From assembly GCF_001434405.1 (NCBI RefSeq), contig NZ_AZFT01000048.1, positions 62,001-126,000 of the forward strand: a stretch of 64,000 nucleotides of DNA. The letters run 5' to 3'. The first letter of the stretch is position 1; each line of letters opens with the position of its first letter. This stretch comes from Ligilactobacillus apodemi DSM 16634 = JCM 16172. GTDB taxonomy: Bacteria > Bacillota > Bacilli > Lactobacillales > Lactobacillaceae. The translations under genes and the position numbers were made by a program. Below the pieces are notes generated by a model, which saw only the letters and a program-made list of their open reading frames with translations, made no database searches and was not told the DNA's origin. This document shows, one piece after another, positions 41,113 to 49,593 of the stretch.

Positions 41113-41292
41113 ATTCAATGATAGGAAAAAAAGATAATTTGTTGTAAAAATCAATCTTTTTTGAATAAATAAATTTATTTAGTAAAAAAAAGATTGTATT
41201 TATCAAAGTGAAAATTTAACATAATATATGTAATTGATAATTTATTTTAATTTAATAAAAATCAATAGTCGTTTAGTCGTAAGAATCGTAGA

Positions 41293-41437
41293 CCTTGTTT
41301 GGACTTGATAAGAATGGGGAGAGATAAGTACAAACAAGGAGCAATTGTTAATATTATTAATGAAATCGCTATTTTAAAAAGAGAGATAATAAATGGAGAA
41401 AAAGGTTGAAGTAGATCAAATGATCTGCTTTTTTTGT
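41293..41437 (+). other. Small terminated locus with inverted repeat and 31-codon frame
   Basis: The 507-base gap between the surface protein and the oxidoreductase holds an inverted repeat, CCTTGTTTG (41293-41301) / CAAACAAGG (41331-41339), a short frame from ATG 41314 (31 aa, MGRDKYKQGAIVNII...), and a terminator-like AGTAGATCA/TGATCTGCT hairpin with seven T (about 41410-41437). It may be a small RNA or a remnant gene. No clear promoter or ribosome binding site was found. Confidence 0.35.
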
Positions 41438-41455
41438 GGAAAATTTTAGAAAAAA

Positions 41456-41507
41456 CTTACAAAATGTAAGCATATTTCGTGACCTTTTAAAATAAGGCTC
41501 GTATAAT
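41456..41507 (+). promoter_or_regulatory. Promoter and palindromic operator of the redox genes
   Basis: CTTACAAAATGTAAG (41456-41470) is a perfect 6-bp inverted repeat around AAA, of the kind bound by HxlR-type redox regulators. It lies just upstream of GTGACC (41479-41484), a 17-base spacer and TATAAT (41502-41507). The regulator identity is inferred; no such regulator gene is in the window. Confidence 0.55.
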
Positions 41508-41551
41508 TAGGGTAAATGTTACATGTCACTCAAGAAAGTGGGGATTTTTAA

Positions 41552-42883
41552 ATGACAAACGTTAAAAATATCATTATTGGTTTTGGTAAGGGTGGTAAAA
41601 CACTCGCTAAAACTTTAGCTACAAAAGGTGAAGAAGTCTTAGTGATCGAAAGCTCTGATCAAATGTATGGTGGGACCTGCATCAATATTGGGTGTTTGCC
41701 TTCCAAACGCTTGATCATCGAAGCAGACGCTAAACAAGATTTCGCTAAAGCAGTCTCAGGTAAAAATGAAATGACAGCCTTTTTACGAGATAAAAACTAT
41801 CACATGTTAGCGGACGAACCAAGTGTCCAGGTACTCAATGGGACTGCTAAGTTTGTCAATGATCACGAAGTTCAAGTGACGACTCCAGCTGGGGAAGTTT
41901 TGGATTTTACAGGCGAACGGATTTTTATCAACACTGGGGCTGAATCAGTTATTTTACCGATCCCAGGCTTAAAAGACAGCAAATACTTGTTAGATTCAAC
42001 TAAAGCAATGGATCAAAGTACATTACCACAAGAATTGGTGATCATTGGTGCTGGTTACATTGGGTTAGAATTTGCTGGAATGTTTGCACGTTACGGGGCG
42101 AAGGTGACGGTGTTAGATGCCTCACCAAACTTTATTCCGCGTGAAGACGATGATGTTTCCCAAATGGTCTTTAAAAATATGCAAGAACTCGGAATCGACT
42201 TTAAGTTAGGCGTCAAGATCGTTGAAGTTAAAGATCTAGCTGACAAAGTCGAAGTTGTCTATGAACAAGCTGGCGAAACTAAGCAAGTAACAGCCGATAA
42301 AGTTTTAGCTGCTACTGGACGTAAGCCACGCACAAGTGAGCTGGGCTTAGAAAATACCGGCATCAAATTAGATGAACGTGGCGCTGTGATCGTGGATGAC
42401 CAATTACACACAACAGTTCCAGGCGTTTGGGCGATTGGGGATGTAAAAGGTGGTCTCCAATTTACCTATATCTCTTTAGACGATTTTCGAATCATTAAAG
42501 ATGAGTTATTCGGGGATGGCAAGCGCAAGATCAGTGATCGCAAAAATGTTCCTTACAGTGTCTTTCTTGAACCGCCATTGTCAAAAGTTGGTTTGAACGA
42601 AAAAGAAGCTAAGGCACAAGGAATTGAATATAAACTCTTTAAATTGCCTGTAGCTGCGATTCCAAAAGCACGTGTCTTAAAAGATACTCGTGGGGTCTTT
42701 AAAGTCTTAGTTGATCCAAAGACTGAACGAATCTTAGGGGCAACGCTTTATGGGAAAGAATCGCACGAATTGATCAACTTGATCAGTTTAGCGATCAATG
42801 CTAAATTACCATATACGCTCTTGCGTGATCAAATTTATACTCATCCAACAATGAGTGAAGCTTTAAATGATGTTTTTAAATAA
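41552..42883 (+). CDS. FAD-dependent disulfide oxidoreductase, RclA/Har (hypothiocyanous acid reductase)-like
   Basis: 443 aa. N-terminal FAD Rossmann (IIGFGKGGKTLA), the active disulfide GGTCINIGCLPSK (Cys43/Cys48), a second GxGxxG (IIGAGYIGLEFAG) for NAD(P)H, a GDVKGG FAD block and a C-terminal dimerisation domain with HPTMSEALND, holding the His of the family. MYGGTCINIGC and the overall length match RclA of E. coli and the streptococcal/lactobacillar enzymes that reduce hypothiocyanous acid with NADPH. This would protect against host peroxidase products. The alternative is another pyridine-nucleotide disulfide reductase. It lies 12 bases before an NAD(P)-binding gene. Confidence 0.8.
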   Translation: MTNVKNIIIGFGKGGKTLAKTLATKGEEVLVIESSDQMYGGTCINIGCLPSKRLIIEADAKQDFAKAVSGKNEMTAFLRDKNYHMLADEPSVQVLNGTAKFVNDHEVQVTTPAGEVLDFTGERIFINTGAESVILPIPGLKDSKYLLDSTKAMDQSTLPQELVIIGAGYIGLEFAGMFARYGAKVTVLDASPNFIPREDDDVSQMVFKNMQELGIDFKLGVKIVEVKDLADKVEVVYEQAGETKQVTADKVLAATGRKPRTSELGLENTGIKLDERGAVIVDDQLHTTVPGVWAIGDVKGGLQFTYISLDDFRIIKDELFGDGKRKISDRKNVPYSVFLEPPLSKVGLNEKEAKAQGIEYKLFKLPVAAIPKARVLKDTRGVFKVLVDPKTERILGATLYGKESHELINLISLAINAKLPYTLLRDQIYTHPTMSEALNDVFK

Positions 42884-42895
42884 GGAAGGATAAAA

Positions 42896-43537
42896 ATGAA
42901 AGTCTTTATTGTCGGTGCAACGGGACGGGTAGCGACGGAATTGATCAAAGATCTGGTAGCTAAAGGGCACCAAATCACGGCTGCAGCCCGCAAACCTGAA
43001 AATGTTGTTTTAAAAGATGATCCTTTGGTGACAACAGTTAAGTTAGATCTCCATGCTTCAGTAGAAGAACTAGCAACGCTGATCGGAAAACAAGATGTGA
43101 TTTATTTTACTGCGGGTTCTCGGGGCAAGGATCTCTTACAAACCGATGCGTTTGGTGCAGTCAAAACGATGCAAGCTGCAGAACAAAACGGAATCAAGCG
43201 TTATATCATGTTAAGTTCGATGCACGCCTTAGAACCTGAATTTTGGCACGAAGGCGCATTAGCTAAGATCATGGATTATAACATTGCTAAATTCTTTGCG
43301 GATAACTATTTGATCCACAATACGAGCTTAGACTATACGATCTTACAACCAGCAGTTTTAGTCGAAGAGCCTGGAACTGGAAAGATCACTGTCGGAAAAG
43401 AGATCGGCAAGCAAAATCCGATCGCAGATGTGGCATTAACGTTAGCCGAACTGCTAGAACACGATAATACACGTGGTAAAGTTATTTTGATGAGCAGTGG
43501 AACTACACCGATCGCACAGGCTTTAGCTAGTATTTAA
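42896..43537 (+). CDS. NAD(P)-binding atypical SDR / NmrA-like protein
   Basis: 213 aa. N-terminal IVGATGRVATELI is the dinucleotide-binding GxxGxxG; ARKPEN follows beta-2, and the central IMLSSMHALEPEF holds the family's Ser. This matches YhfK/YwnB-type atypical short-chain proteins, which bind NAD(P) and are thought to act in redox sensing or as reductases. Co-transcribed with the disulfide reductase from the operator-controlled promoter. A strong terminator follows. Confidence 0.85.
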   Translation: MKVFIVGATGRVATELIKDLVAKGHQITAAARKPENVVLKDDPLVTTVKLDLHASVEELATLIGKQDVIYFTAGSRGKDLLQTDAFGAVKTMQAAEQNGIKRYIMLSSMHALEPEFWHEGALAKIMDYNIAKFFADNYLIHNTSLDYTILQPAVLVEEPGTGKITVGKEIGKQNPIADVALTLAELLEHDNTRGKVILMSSGTTPIAQALASI

Positions 43538-43541
43538 CAAA

Positions 43542-43608
43542 AAACGGTATGGGAGAAACTGACCGTCTAAACCTAAACTTTAGACTAAGTTTTCCCAATA
43601 CCGTTTTT
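43542..43608. terminator. Long bidirectional terminator
   Basis: AAACGGTATGGGAGAAACT pairs with AGTTTTCCCAATACCGTTT (one mismatch), with an inner GTCTAAA/TTTAGAC stem, and T/A flanks serving both the redox operon and the convergent FMN reductase. Confidence 0.85.
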
Positions 43609-43611
43609 TTG

Positions 43612-44142
43612 TTAGAGTAGACGGTTAAAATCGGCAGTGATCGCTGGTAAAAGTGGGCGATAAGTTTCTAAGATTGCCAGCGTTTCTTCAGTGCTAGCGC
43701 TAGGAGCAAGCGTAATTTGTGGTGCCACAGCAAGTGTTGGCATTTTTAAACCTTGCATCACTAGGCGTAAGGCAATTTGGGCTTGAGTCCCACCATGTCC
43801 ACCAAAAGTAACGAGACAAGCTGGTTTATTGGCCCATTCTTGATAAAGGTAATCAAGTGCATTTTTTAAGACTGCAGGATAGCCCCAGTTATATTGTGGA
43901 ACAATGAAAATAAAGCCATCTAAGCTTTGGATCGTTTGGCTCCAAAGCTTGGTTTTTTCGTGTTCGTATTGCATTGTTTGAGGCAATGCTTTTTCATCTA
44001 AAAATGGTAAGTCAAATGTCGCTAGATCGATCAGCTCAAATTCAAGCTCATCCGTTGGTAAATTTTCATAAAACCATTGAGCAATCATGGGGCTTCGTCT
44101 TGTTGGACGGGTACTCCCGATAATAATTCCTATTTTTTTCAT
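43612..44142 (-). CDS. NADPH-dependent FMN reductase family protein
   Basis: 176 aa flavodoxin-like fold. GSTRPTRRSP near the N-terminus binds the FMN phosphate, PQYNWGYPAVLKNALDYLY is the diagnostic middle motif, and TFGGHGG follows. Family members reduce FMN, quinones or azo dyes with NAD(P)H. GGAGG precedes the ATG. It faces the redox pair and may share a stress role, but has its own transcript. Confidence 0.9.
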   Translation of the reverse strand: MKKIGIIIGSTRPTRRSPMIAQWFYENLPTDELEFELIDLATFDLPFLDEKALPQTMQYEHEKTKLWSQTIQSLDGFIFIVPQYNWGYPAVLKNALDYLYQEWANKPACLVTFGGHGGTQAQIALRLVMQGLKMPTLAVAPQITLAPSASTEETLAILETYRPLLPAITADFNRLL

Positions 44143-44266
44143 AAAAAAACCTCCATATCTCAGTTAATTTTAAACTTCCGCACAAATGGAAGCAAATTAT
44201 CAGGCTAAAATATGGTATATTAGTTCTAAATGTAGATAACTGTAGTTCAGTTAAGAGGAAAAATAA

Positions 44267-45106
44267 ATGAATTCAATAATTGAAATTAAAGATCTGAGTT
44301 TTTCATATGATCATGAGGAGCCAAAAAAGGTACTTGATCAGGTCAATTTAACGATTGACCAAGGCCAATGGGTCGCTTTGATCGGGCATAATGGTAGTGG
44401 CAAAAGTACCTTAGCTAAATTGATCGATGGTTTGTTAACGCCAACCACAGGTACGATCACCGTTGCGGGGCAGACTTTAAGTGAAGAAACTGTTTGGGAG
44501 ATCCGCGACCATATTGGAATGGTTTTTCAAAATCCAGATAACCAATTTATCGGTGCCGATGTGGCTGGGGATGTTGCCTTTGGTTTAGAAAATCGGGGGG
44601 TTCCTTATGAAGAAATGCATTTACGTGTCAAAGAAGCCTTAAAAGCGGTCAACATGGAAAAATTTGCTGCTCATGAACCAGTACGTTTATCTGGGGGCCA
44701 AAAGCAACGAGTTGCGATCGCAGGGGTTTTAGCGTTACGTCCGCAAATCGTGATTTTCGATGAGTCAACGAGTATGTTAGATCCTAAGGGGCGCCAAGAG
44801 ATCGTAGCGCTGATGCGACGCTTGAATAAAGAAGAAGGCTTTACTGTGATCTCGATCACGCACGATATTGATGAAGCCTCTTTAGCAGACCGGATCATTG
44901 TGCTAGATGATGGTAAAGTCATTGCTGATGATGCGCCTGCAAAAATTTTTAGTCGGGGCAATGAATTGTTCAAAATCGGACTAGATGTCCCATATCCAGA
45001 ACGGTTAAAACATGAATTGGCACATTTAGGTGTACAAGTCCCGAAAAAGTATCTTACAGAAAAGGAAATGGTAGACTGGTTATGTCAATACGTCTTGAAA
45101 AAATGA
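44267..45106 (+). CDS. ecfA1: ECF transporter ATPase EcfA1
   Basis: 279 aa. Walker A GHNGSGKST, Q-loop, ABC signature RLSGGQKQRVAIAG, Walker B VIFDESTSMLDP and H-loop ITHDIDEAS are intact. DESTSMLDP is the usual EcfA1 form. With EcfA2 and EcfT it makes the energizing module shared by many vitamin-binding S components, none of which is in this window. AGAGGAAAAATAA precedes the ATG, and it overlaps ecfA2 by 25 bases. Confidence 0.95.
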   Translation: MNSIIEIKDLSFSYDHEEPKKVLDQVNLTIDQGQWVALIGHNGSGKSTLAKLIDGLLTPTTGTITVAGQTLSEETVWEIRDHIGMVFQNPDNQFIGADVAGDVAFGLENRGVPYEEMHLRVKEALKAVNMEKFAAHEPVRLSGGQKQRVAIAGVLALRPQIVIFDESTSMLDPKGRQEIVALMRRLNKEEGFTVISITHDIDEASLADRIIVLDDGKVIADDAPAKIFSRGNELFKIGLDVPYPERLKHELAHLGVQVPKKYLTEKEMVDWLCQYVLKK

Positions 45107-45954
45107 GCCATACCTATCAAGTAGGTACGCCACTTGAAGAAGTTGCAGTCAAAGAAGTGAGCTTTGAGATCAAAAATCAAAGTTTTACTGCGATCGTTGG
45201 GCATACCGGTAGTGGTAAATCTACGCTTCTCCAACACTTAAATGGGCTATTAAAACCAACGAGTGGCTATTTAACGATCAACGGGCATAAGATCACGCCT
45301 GAGACTAAAAATAAAGAGCTCGGGGACTTACGCCAAGAAGTAGGTTTTGTCTTTCAATTTCCCGAAGCGCAATTATTTGAAGAAACGGTCTTAAAAGATA
45401 TTGCCTTTGCGCCTAAAAATTTTGGCAAAAGTGAAGCCGAAGCCCTAGAGATTGCGCGTGAAAAAGCAAAATTAGTCAAATTACCTGAAGCTGTTTTAGA
45501 GCGTTCACCGTTTGAACTTTCAGGCGGACAAATGCGACGAGTGGCGATTGCAGGGATCCTCGCAATGTCACCTAAGATCTTAGTTTTAGATGAGCCAACA
45601 GCAGGCTTAGATCCCGTTGGGAGATTTGAAATGATGGAGTTATTTAAGCAACTCCATCAAAAAGAAGGACTTACAATCATTTTAGTGACTCACCAAATGA
45701 ATGATGTTGCTAATTATGCTGATCATGTGCTCGTGATGGAAGAAGGGCAGTTAATCGCCGATACAACATCTAAAGAGCTTTTTAGTGACCCTAGTTGGCT
45801 CAAAGCACATCATTTGAGTTTGCCCCAAACAACTGATTTTGCTTATCAGCTCCAACAACGTGGCATCTCATTTGAAACGCTCCCGTTAACGGAACACGAG
45901 CTGGCGCGTTTCTTAGCCCCAAAACTCAACCAAAGGGGGAAAATCGATGGGTAA
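45082..45954 (+). CDS. ecfA2: ECF transporter ATPase EcfA2
   Basis: 290 aa. Walker A GHTGSGKST, signature FELSGGQMRRVAIAG, Walker B LVLDEPTAGLDP and an H-loop VTHQMNDV. It is the second ATPase of the group II ECF module. Starts inside ecfA1 (ATGTCAATACGT) and overlaps ecfT by eight bases, so translation is coupled. Confidence 0.95.
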   Translation: MSIRLEKMSHTYQVGTPLEEVAVKEVSFEIKNQSFTAIVGHTGSGKSTLLQHLNGLLKPTSGYLTINGHKITPETKNKELGDLRQEVGFVFQFPEAQLFEETVLKDIAFAPKNFGKSEAEALEIAREKAKLVKLPEAVLERSPFELSGGQMRRVAIAGILAMSPKILVLDEPTAGLDPVGRFEMMELFKQLHQKEGLTIILVTHQMNDVANYADHVLVMEEGQLIADTTSKELFSDPSWLKAHHLSLPQTTDFAYQLQQRGISFETLPLTEHELARFLAPKLNQRGKIDG

Positions 45955-46741
45955 ATTATTATTAGGTCGTTACTTACAAGGTAATTCATTTGTGCACCGC
46001 TTAGATCCACGGGCTAAGATGATCTTATGTTTTTATTTTGTCTTGATCGTCTTTTTATGTAACAACTGGCAGACTTATCTTTTATTGAGTGCCACGACTT
46101 TATTGTGCGCTGTGCTCTCAAAAATAAAGTTGAGTTATTTTATAAAAGGCGTCATGCCTCTTATTTGGTTGATCTTATTTACCGTCTTATTACAAGTCTT
46201 CTTTACGCGAGGGGGCACCGTTTACTGGCAATTTGGTCCGCTGACGTTGACACAATTTGGTTTGTTAAACGGGGTGTTTGTCTTTTGTCGTTTTGTCTTG
46301 ATTATTTTTATGTCGACCCTTTTAACATTGACGACGCCACCGTTAGCGATCGCTGATGCCACGGAATCATTGATGGCGCCACTTAAAAAAATCAAGGTGC
46401 CAGTCCACGAGATTTCGTTGATGTTATCGATTGCATTACGTTTCGTGCCAACTTTGATGGATGAAACAACTAAGATCATGAATGCGCAACGCTCTCGGGG
46501 CGTAGATTTTAGTGAGGGAAGTTTGGTCAAGCGGATCAAAGCCGTGATCCCTTTACTGATACCACTATTTGTGAGTGCGTTGACTCGGGCCGAAGATCTA
46601 GCAACTGCCATGGAAGCACGGGGCTACCGGGGCGGTGAAGGACGCACTAAATACCGCCGGCAAATCTGGCAATTAAAAGACACCGTTTCACTTGTTTTCT
46701 TTGGGTTAGTGACGGTTGGCTTGATATTTTTGAGAAATTGA
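45947..46741 (+). CDS. ecfT: ECF transporter transmembrane subunit EcfT
   Basis: 264 aa with about five to six membrane helices and two Ala-Arg-Gly-type coupling motifs (AQRSRGVDF and AMEARGYRGGEGR) that contact the ATPases. Length and context are typical. Followed by truA 12 bases later, the normal order in lactobacilli. Confidence 0.95.
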   Translation: MGKLLLGRYLQGNSFVHRLDPRAKMILCFYFVLIVFLCNNWQTYLLLSATTLLCAVLSKIKLSYFIKGVMPLIWLILFTVLLQVFFTRGGTVYWQFGPLTLTQFGLLNGVFVFCRFVLIIFMSTLLTLTTPPLAIADATESLMAPLKKIKVPVHEISLMLSIALRFVPTLMDETTKIMNAQRSRGVDFSEGSLVKRIKAVIPLLIPLFVSALTRAEDLATAMEARGYRGGEGRTKYRRQIWQLKDTVSLVFFGLVTVGLIFLRN

Positions 46742-46753
46742 GGAATTGAAAAG

Positions 46754-47506
46754 ATGACACAACGTTATATGATAACTTTAGCTTATGACGGAACAAATTT
46801 TGCGGGCTTTCAGACCCAGCCCAACCAGCGCACCGTCCAATCTGTCTTGGAAAAAGCGCTAAATAAGATGAGTAAATTCGATGACTACATCACGATCCAT
46901 GGCTCGGGCCGGACTGATGCTGGCGTACATGCTTTAGGGCAAGTCGTGCATTTTGATTTTCCCCATGAAATCGCACCAGCAGGGATGTTAAAGGGGCTAA
47001 ATTCGATGTTGCCCCTCGATTGTGAAGTTGTTGATTGCAAGATCGTTAGTCCTGATTTTCATGCGCGCTTCACGACTCACGGCAAACGTTACATGTATCG
47101 GGTCAGTCGTTCGTGGTTTACCGATCCGTTTAAACGTTTTTATACGGGACATTATAAATACCCATTAGACGTTGAGCGCATCAAAGAAGCACTACCTGAT
47201 GTGGTCGGTACCCATGACTTTTCAAGTTTTGTGGCTTCGGGTAGTCAAACTAAAAATCATGTGCGGACGATCTATGAAGCAACGGTGCGAGAAGATAAAG
47301 AAAATAATGAAGTGATCTTTGAATTTTATGGCAATGGTTTTTTATATAACCAAGTGCGGATCATGGTGGCAACTTTGCTTGAAATCGGCAATGGCAAGCG
47401 TCCCGTGCATGATTTTTTACGGCTTTATGAGGTCAAAGACCGCAATGAATGCCGTGAAACCGCCCCAGCGAGTGGCTTATATTTGAAAAAAGTCTATTAT
47501 GATTAA
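46754..47506 (+). CDS. truA: tRNA pseudouridine synthase A
   Basis: 250 aa. Makes pseudouridine at positions 38-40 of tRNA anticodon arms. Catalytic Asp55 in [14 protein letters not shown], conserved FHARF and [21 protein letters not shown] precedes the ATG. Between ecfT and rplM, as expected. Confidence 0.96.
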   Translation: MTQRYMITLAYDGTNFAGFQTQPNQRTVQSVLEKALNKMSKFDDYITIHGSGRTDAGVHALGQVVHFDFPHEIAPAGMLKGLNSMLPLDCEVVDCKIVSPDFHARFTTHGKRYMYRVSRSWFTDPFKRFYTGHYKYPLDVERIKEALPDVVGTHDFSSFVASGSQTKNHVRTIYEATVREDKENNEVIFEFYGNGFLYNQVRIMVATLLEIGNGKRPVHDFLRLYEVKDRNECRETAPASGLYLKKVYYD

Positions 47507-47538
47507 GCTTTATTGCTAGACTTTTTTGAAAGTTATAA

Positions 47539-47653
47539 TTGACTATCCTTTAAAAAAATCGTAATATAGTATTTGGTATTGTTTGCCCCACAGTAAGCCC
47601 CGTTAAAACTTATTGTTTGTCAAACATGTATACATTAAATGGAGGAAATAAAC
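47539..47653 (+). promoter_or_regulatory. rplM-rpsI promoter and leader
   Basis: TTGACT (47539-47544), 17-base spacer, TAATAT (47562-47567), then about 80 bases of leader. An L13 leader motif is known in Firmicutes at this place; weak pairing such as TGTTTG/CAAACA is visible, but I cannot confirm it. Confidence 0.55.
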
Positions 47654-48097
47654 GTGCGTACAACATATATTGCAAAACCAGGCGAAGTAGAACGTAAATG
47701 GTATGTCGTAGATGCAACAGATGTTCCTTTGGGACGTCTATCCACAGTTGTGGCATCTATTTTACGCGGTAAGAACAAGCCTACATTCACACCAAACGTT
47801 GATACAGGTGACTTTGTGATCGTCATCAATGCAGAAAAAGTTGCTTTGACAGGTCGTAAAGCAACAGATAAGATCTATTACCATCACTCAAACCATCCAG
47901 GTGGCTTGAAGGAACGTACAGCTGGTGACTATCGTGAAAAGGATCCAGAAAAATTGATCGCATTATCTGTTAAAGGTATGCTTCCAAAAGGTACTCTTGG
48001 TCGTGCACAAGCTAAGAAGCTTCACGTTTACCGTGGTGCAGAACACAAGCATGCTGCTCAAAAACCAGAAGTATTGGACATCACAAACTTAATCTAG
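47654..48097 (+). CDS. rplM: 50S ribosomal protein L13
   Basis: 147 aa, GTG start ([20 protein letters not shown]) after [26 protein letters not shown] is the family signature. An early assembly protein, co-transcribed with rpsI after 12 bases. Confidence 0.98.
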   Translation: MRTTYIAKPGEVERKWYVVDATDVPLGRLSTVVASILRGKNKPTFTPNVDTGDFVIVINAEKVALTGRKATDKIYYHHSNHPGGLKERTAGDYREKDPEKLIALSVKGMLPKGTLGRAQAKKLHVYRGAEHKHAAQKPEVLDITNLI

Positions 48098-48109
48098 GAG
48101 GAAACGAAT

Positions 48110-48502
48110 TTGGCACAAGTACAATATCGCGGCACAGGCCGTCGTAAAAACTCAGTTGCACGTGTAATCTTGGTTCCTGGTACAGGCAAGATCACAATGA
48201 ACGGCAAACCTGCAGAAGAATACATTCCATTTGCAAACTTACGCGAAGTTATGGCTCAACCATTCGTTGCTACAGAAACAAAAGACCAATATGATGTATT
48301 GGTAAACGTTAACGGTGGTGGCTTCTCAGGTCAAGCCGGCGCTACACGTCATGGTATCGCACGTGCTTTACTTGAAGTAGATCCAGACTTCCGCGGTGTC
48401 TTGAAGCGTGCAGGTCTCTTGACTCGTGATGCACGTATGAAAGAACGTAAGAAGCCAGGTCTTAAGAAAGCTCGTAAGGCTTCACAATTCTCAAAACGTT
48501 AA
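48110..48502 (+). CDS. rpsI: 30S ribosomal protein S9
   Basis: 130 aa, TTG start ([18 protein letters not shown]) after AGGAGG. The C-terminal SQFSKR contacts P-site tRNA. Ends the conserved core region; a strong terminator follows. Confidence 0.98.
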   Translation: MAQVQYRGTGRRKNSVARVILVPGTGKITMNGKPAEEYIPFANLREVMAQPFVATETKDQYDVLVNVNGGGFSGQAGATRHGIARALLEVDPDFRGVLKRAGLLTRDARMKERKKPGLKKARKASQFSKR

Positions 48503-48525
48503 TATCGTTATTATATCAACGTTTC

Positions 48526-48563
48526 AAACGCATTTCTCGCTTTGGCGGGAGATGCGTTTTTTT
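48526..48563 (+). terminator. rpsI terminator
   Basis: AAACGCATTTCTCGC (48526-48540) pairs with GCGGGAGATGCGTTT (48545-48559) and a T-run. The rest of the 338-base gap is AT-rich with a TATAAT at about 48641-48646 and no gene I can support. Confidence 0.9.
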
Positions 48564-48840
48564 GTTTTGACCTAGACTTTGACCTATTTTTATAAAAATG
48601 CGAATACAGCCCATATTCCCCTAATCATTTTGTAATTATGATATAATGAAGCTATCAATGGTCAATGGAGAATGGTATTCTTTAAAAGATTATTGTCTTG
48701 TATTTATATAAAACTTTCTGATAAATATGGTATATAAAAAGAGCTTTTGTAGCCGCTGTGTAATATAAATAGGCACTTAATTGAAAAATCAGAATAAATC
48801 GTAGTAATAAGGTATGTTAAAAAGAAAAAAGGAAAGAAAT

Positions 48841-49579
48841 ATGATTAACATTTTTGTACTTGAAGATGAGATACTACAACAGTCTCGGATTGAAACCGCT
48901 ATCCTAAAAATTTTAAATGAGAAACAGATAAGGTGCAGAATTTTTGATGTTTTTGGAAGCTCAACTCAATTATTAGAGGCTATCGAGGAAAGGGGGAGTC
49001 ATCAACTATTTTTCCTTGATATTGAAATAAAAAATGAGGAGAAAAAAAGGGCTAGAAATTGCTAAAGAGATTCGAAAAAAAGATCCAACTGCAACGATTG
49101 TTTTTGTGACCACCCATTCAGAATTTATGCCATTAACTTTCAAGTATAAAGTTAGTGCACTTGATTTTATTGATAAAGCTCTCGGAGAGCCTCACTTTTA
49201 TGAGCGTATTAAGTCTGCTATTGACTATACGCTAGCTAGTAAGGGGGAAATGGTATCTCAAGATTCATTTTATTTAGAGACATCATTATCCCAAATTCAA
49301 GTTCCCTTTAAAAAAATTTTGTATTTTGAAACTGCCCCAACTGTACATAAAGTCATTTTGCATACGGTTGATGAGCGGCTTGAGTTTTATGCTGCAATCT
49401 CCGAAATCGAAAAAAAAGATAGTCGATTATATAGAAGTCATAAGTCATTTGTAGTGAATCCAGCTAACATTACGCGGGTGGACAAAATTAGTAAGATTCT
49501 TTATTTTCCCAATGGAGATTCGTGCTTGGTATCAAGAACTAAGCTTAAAGGATTGAGTGAAAGGCTTACATCATTGTAG
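48841..49579 (+). pseudogene. LytTR response regulator (AgrA/BlpR/PlnC family), frameshifted
   Basis: Frame 1 (ATG 48841, AAAGGAAAG site) encodes the receiver start with acidic LEDE and the phosphate-accepting Asp60 in FFLDIEI, then leaves frame at a run of seven A (49042-49048). The next frame continues GLEIAKEIRKKDPTATIVFVT, then a LytTR DNA-binding domain (YRSHKSFVVNPANI) to 49579. Removing one A restores a regulator of about 245 aa. The two frames overlap by only about 30 bases, so this is a single-base change; slippage on A7 could still make some full protein. It pairs with the kinase 14 bases downstream, the layout of peptide-pheromone bacteriocin or Agr-type systems. Confidence 0.8.
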
Positions 49580-49593
49580 TTAGGTACGGTACT

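Noticed and set aside
48658-48711. 17-codon frame (MVNGEWYSLKDYCLVFI) upstream of the response regulator, as a possible autoinducing peptide
   Set aside because: It has no ribosome binding site, leader or processing motif, and is too short for an AgrD-type precursor.
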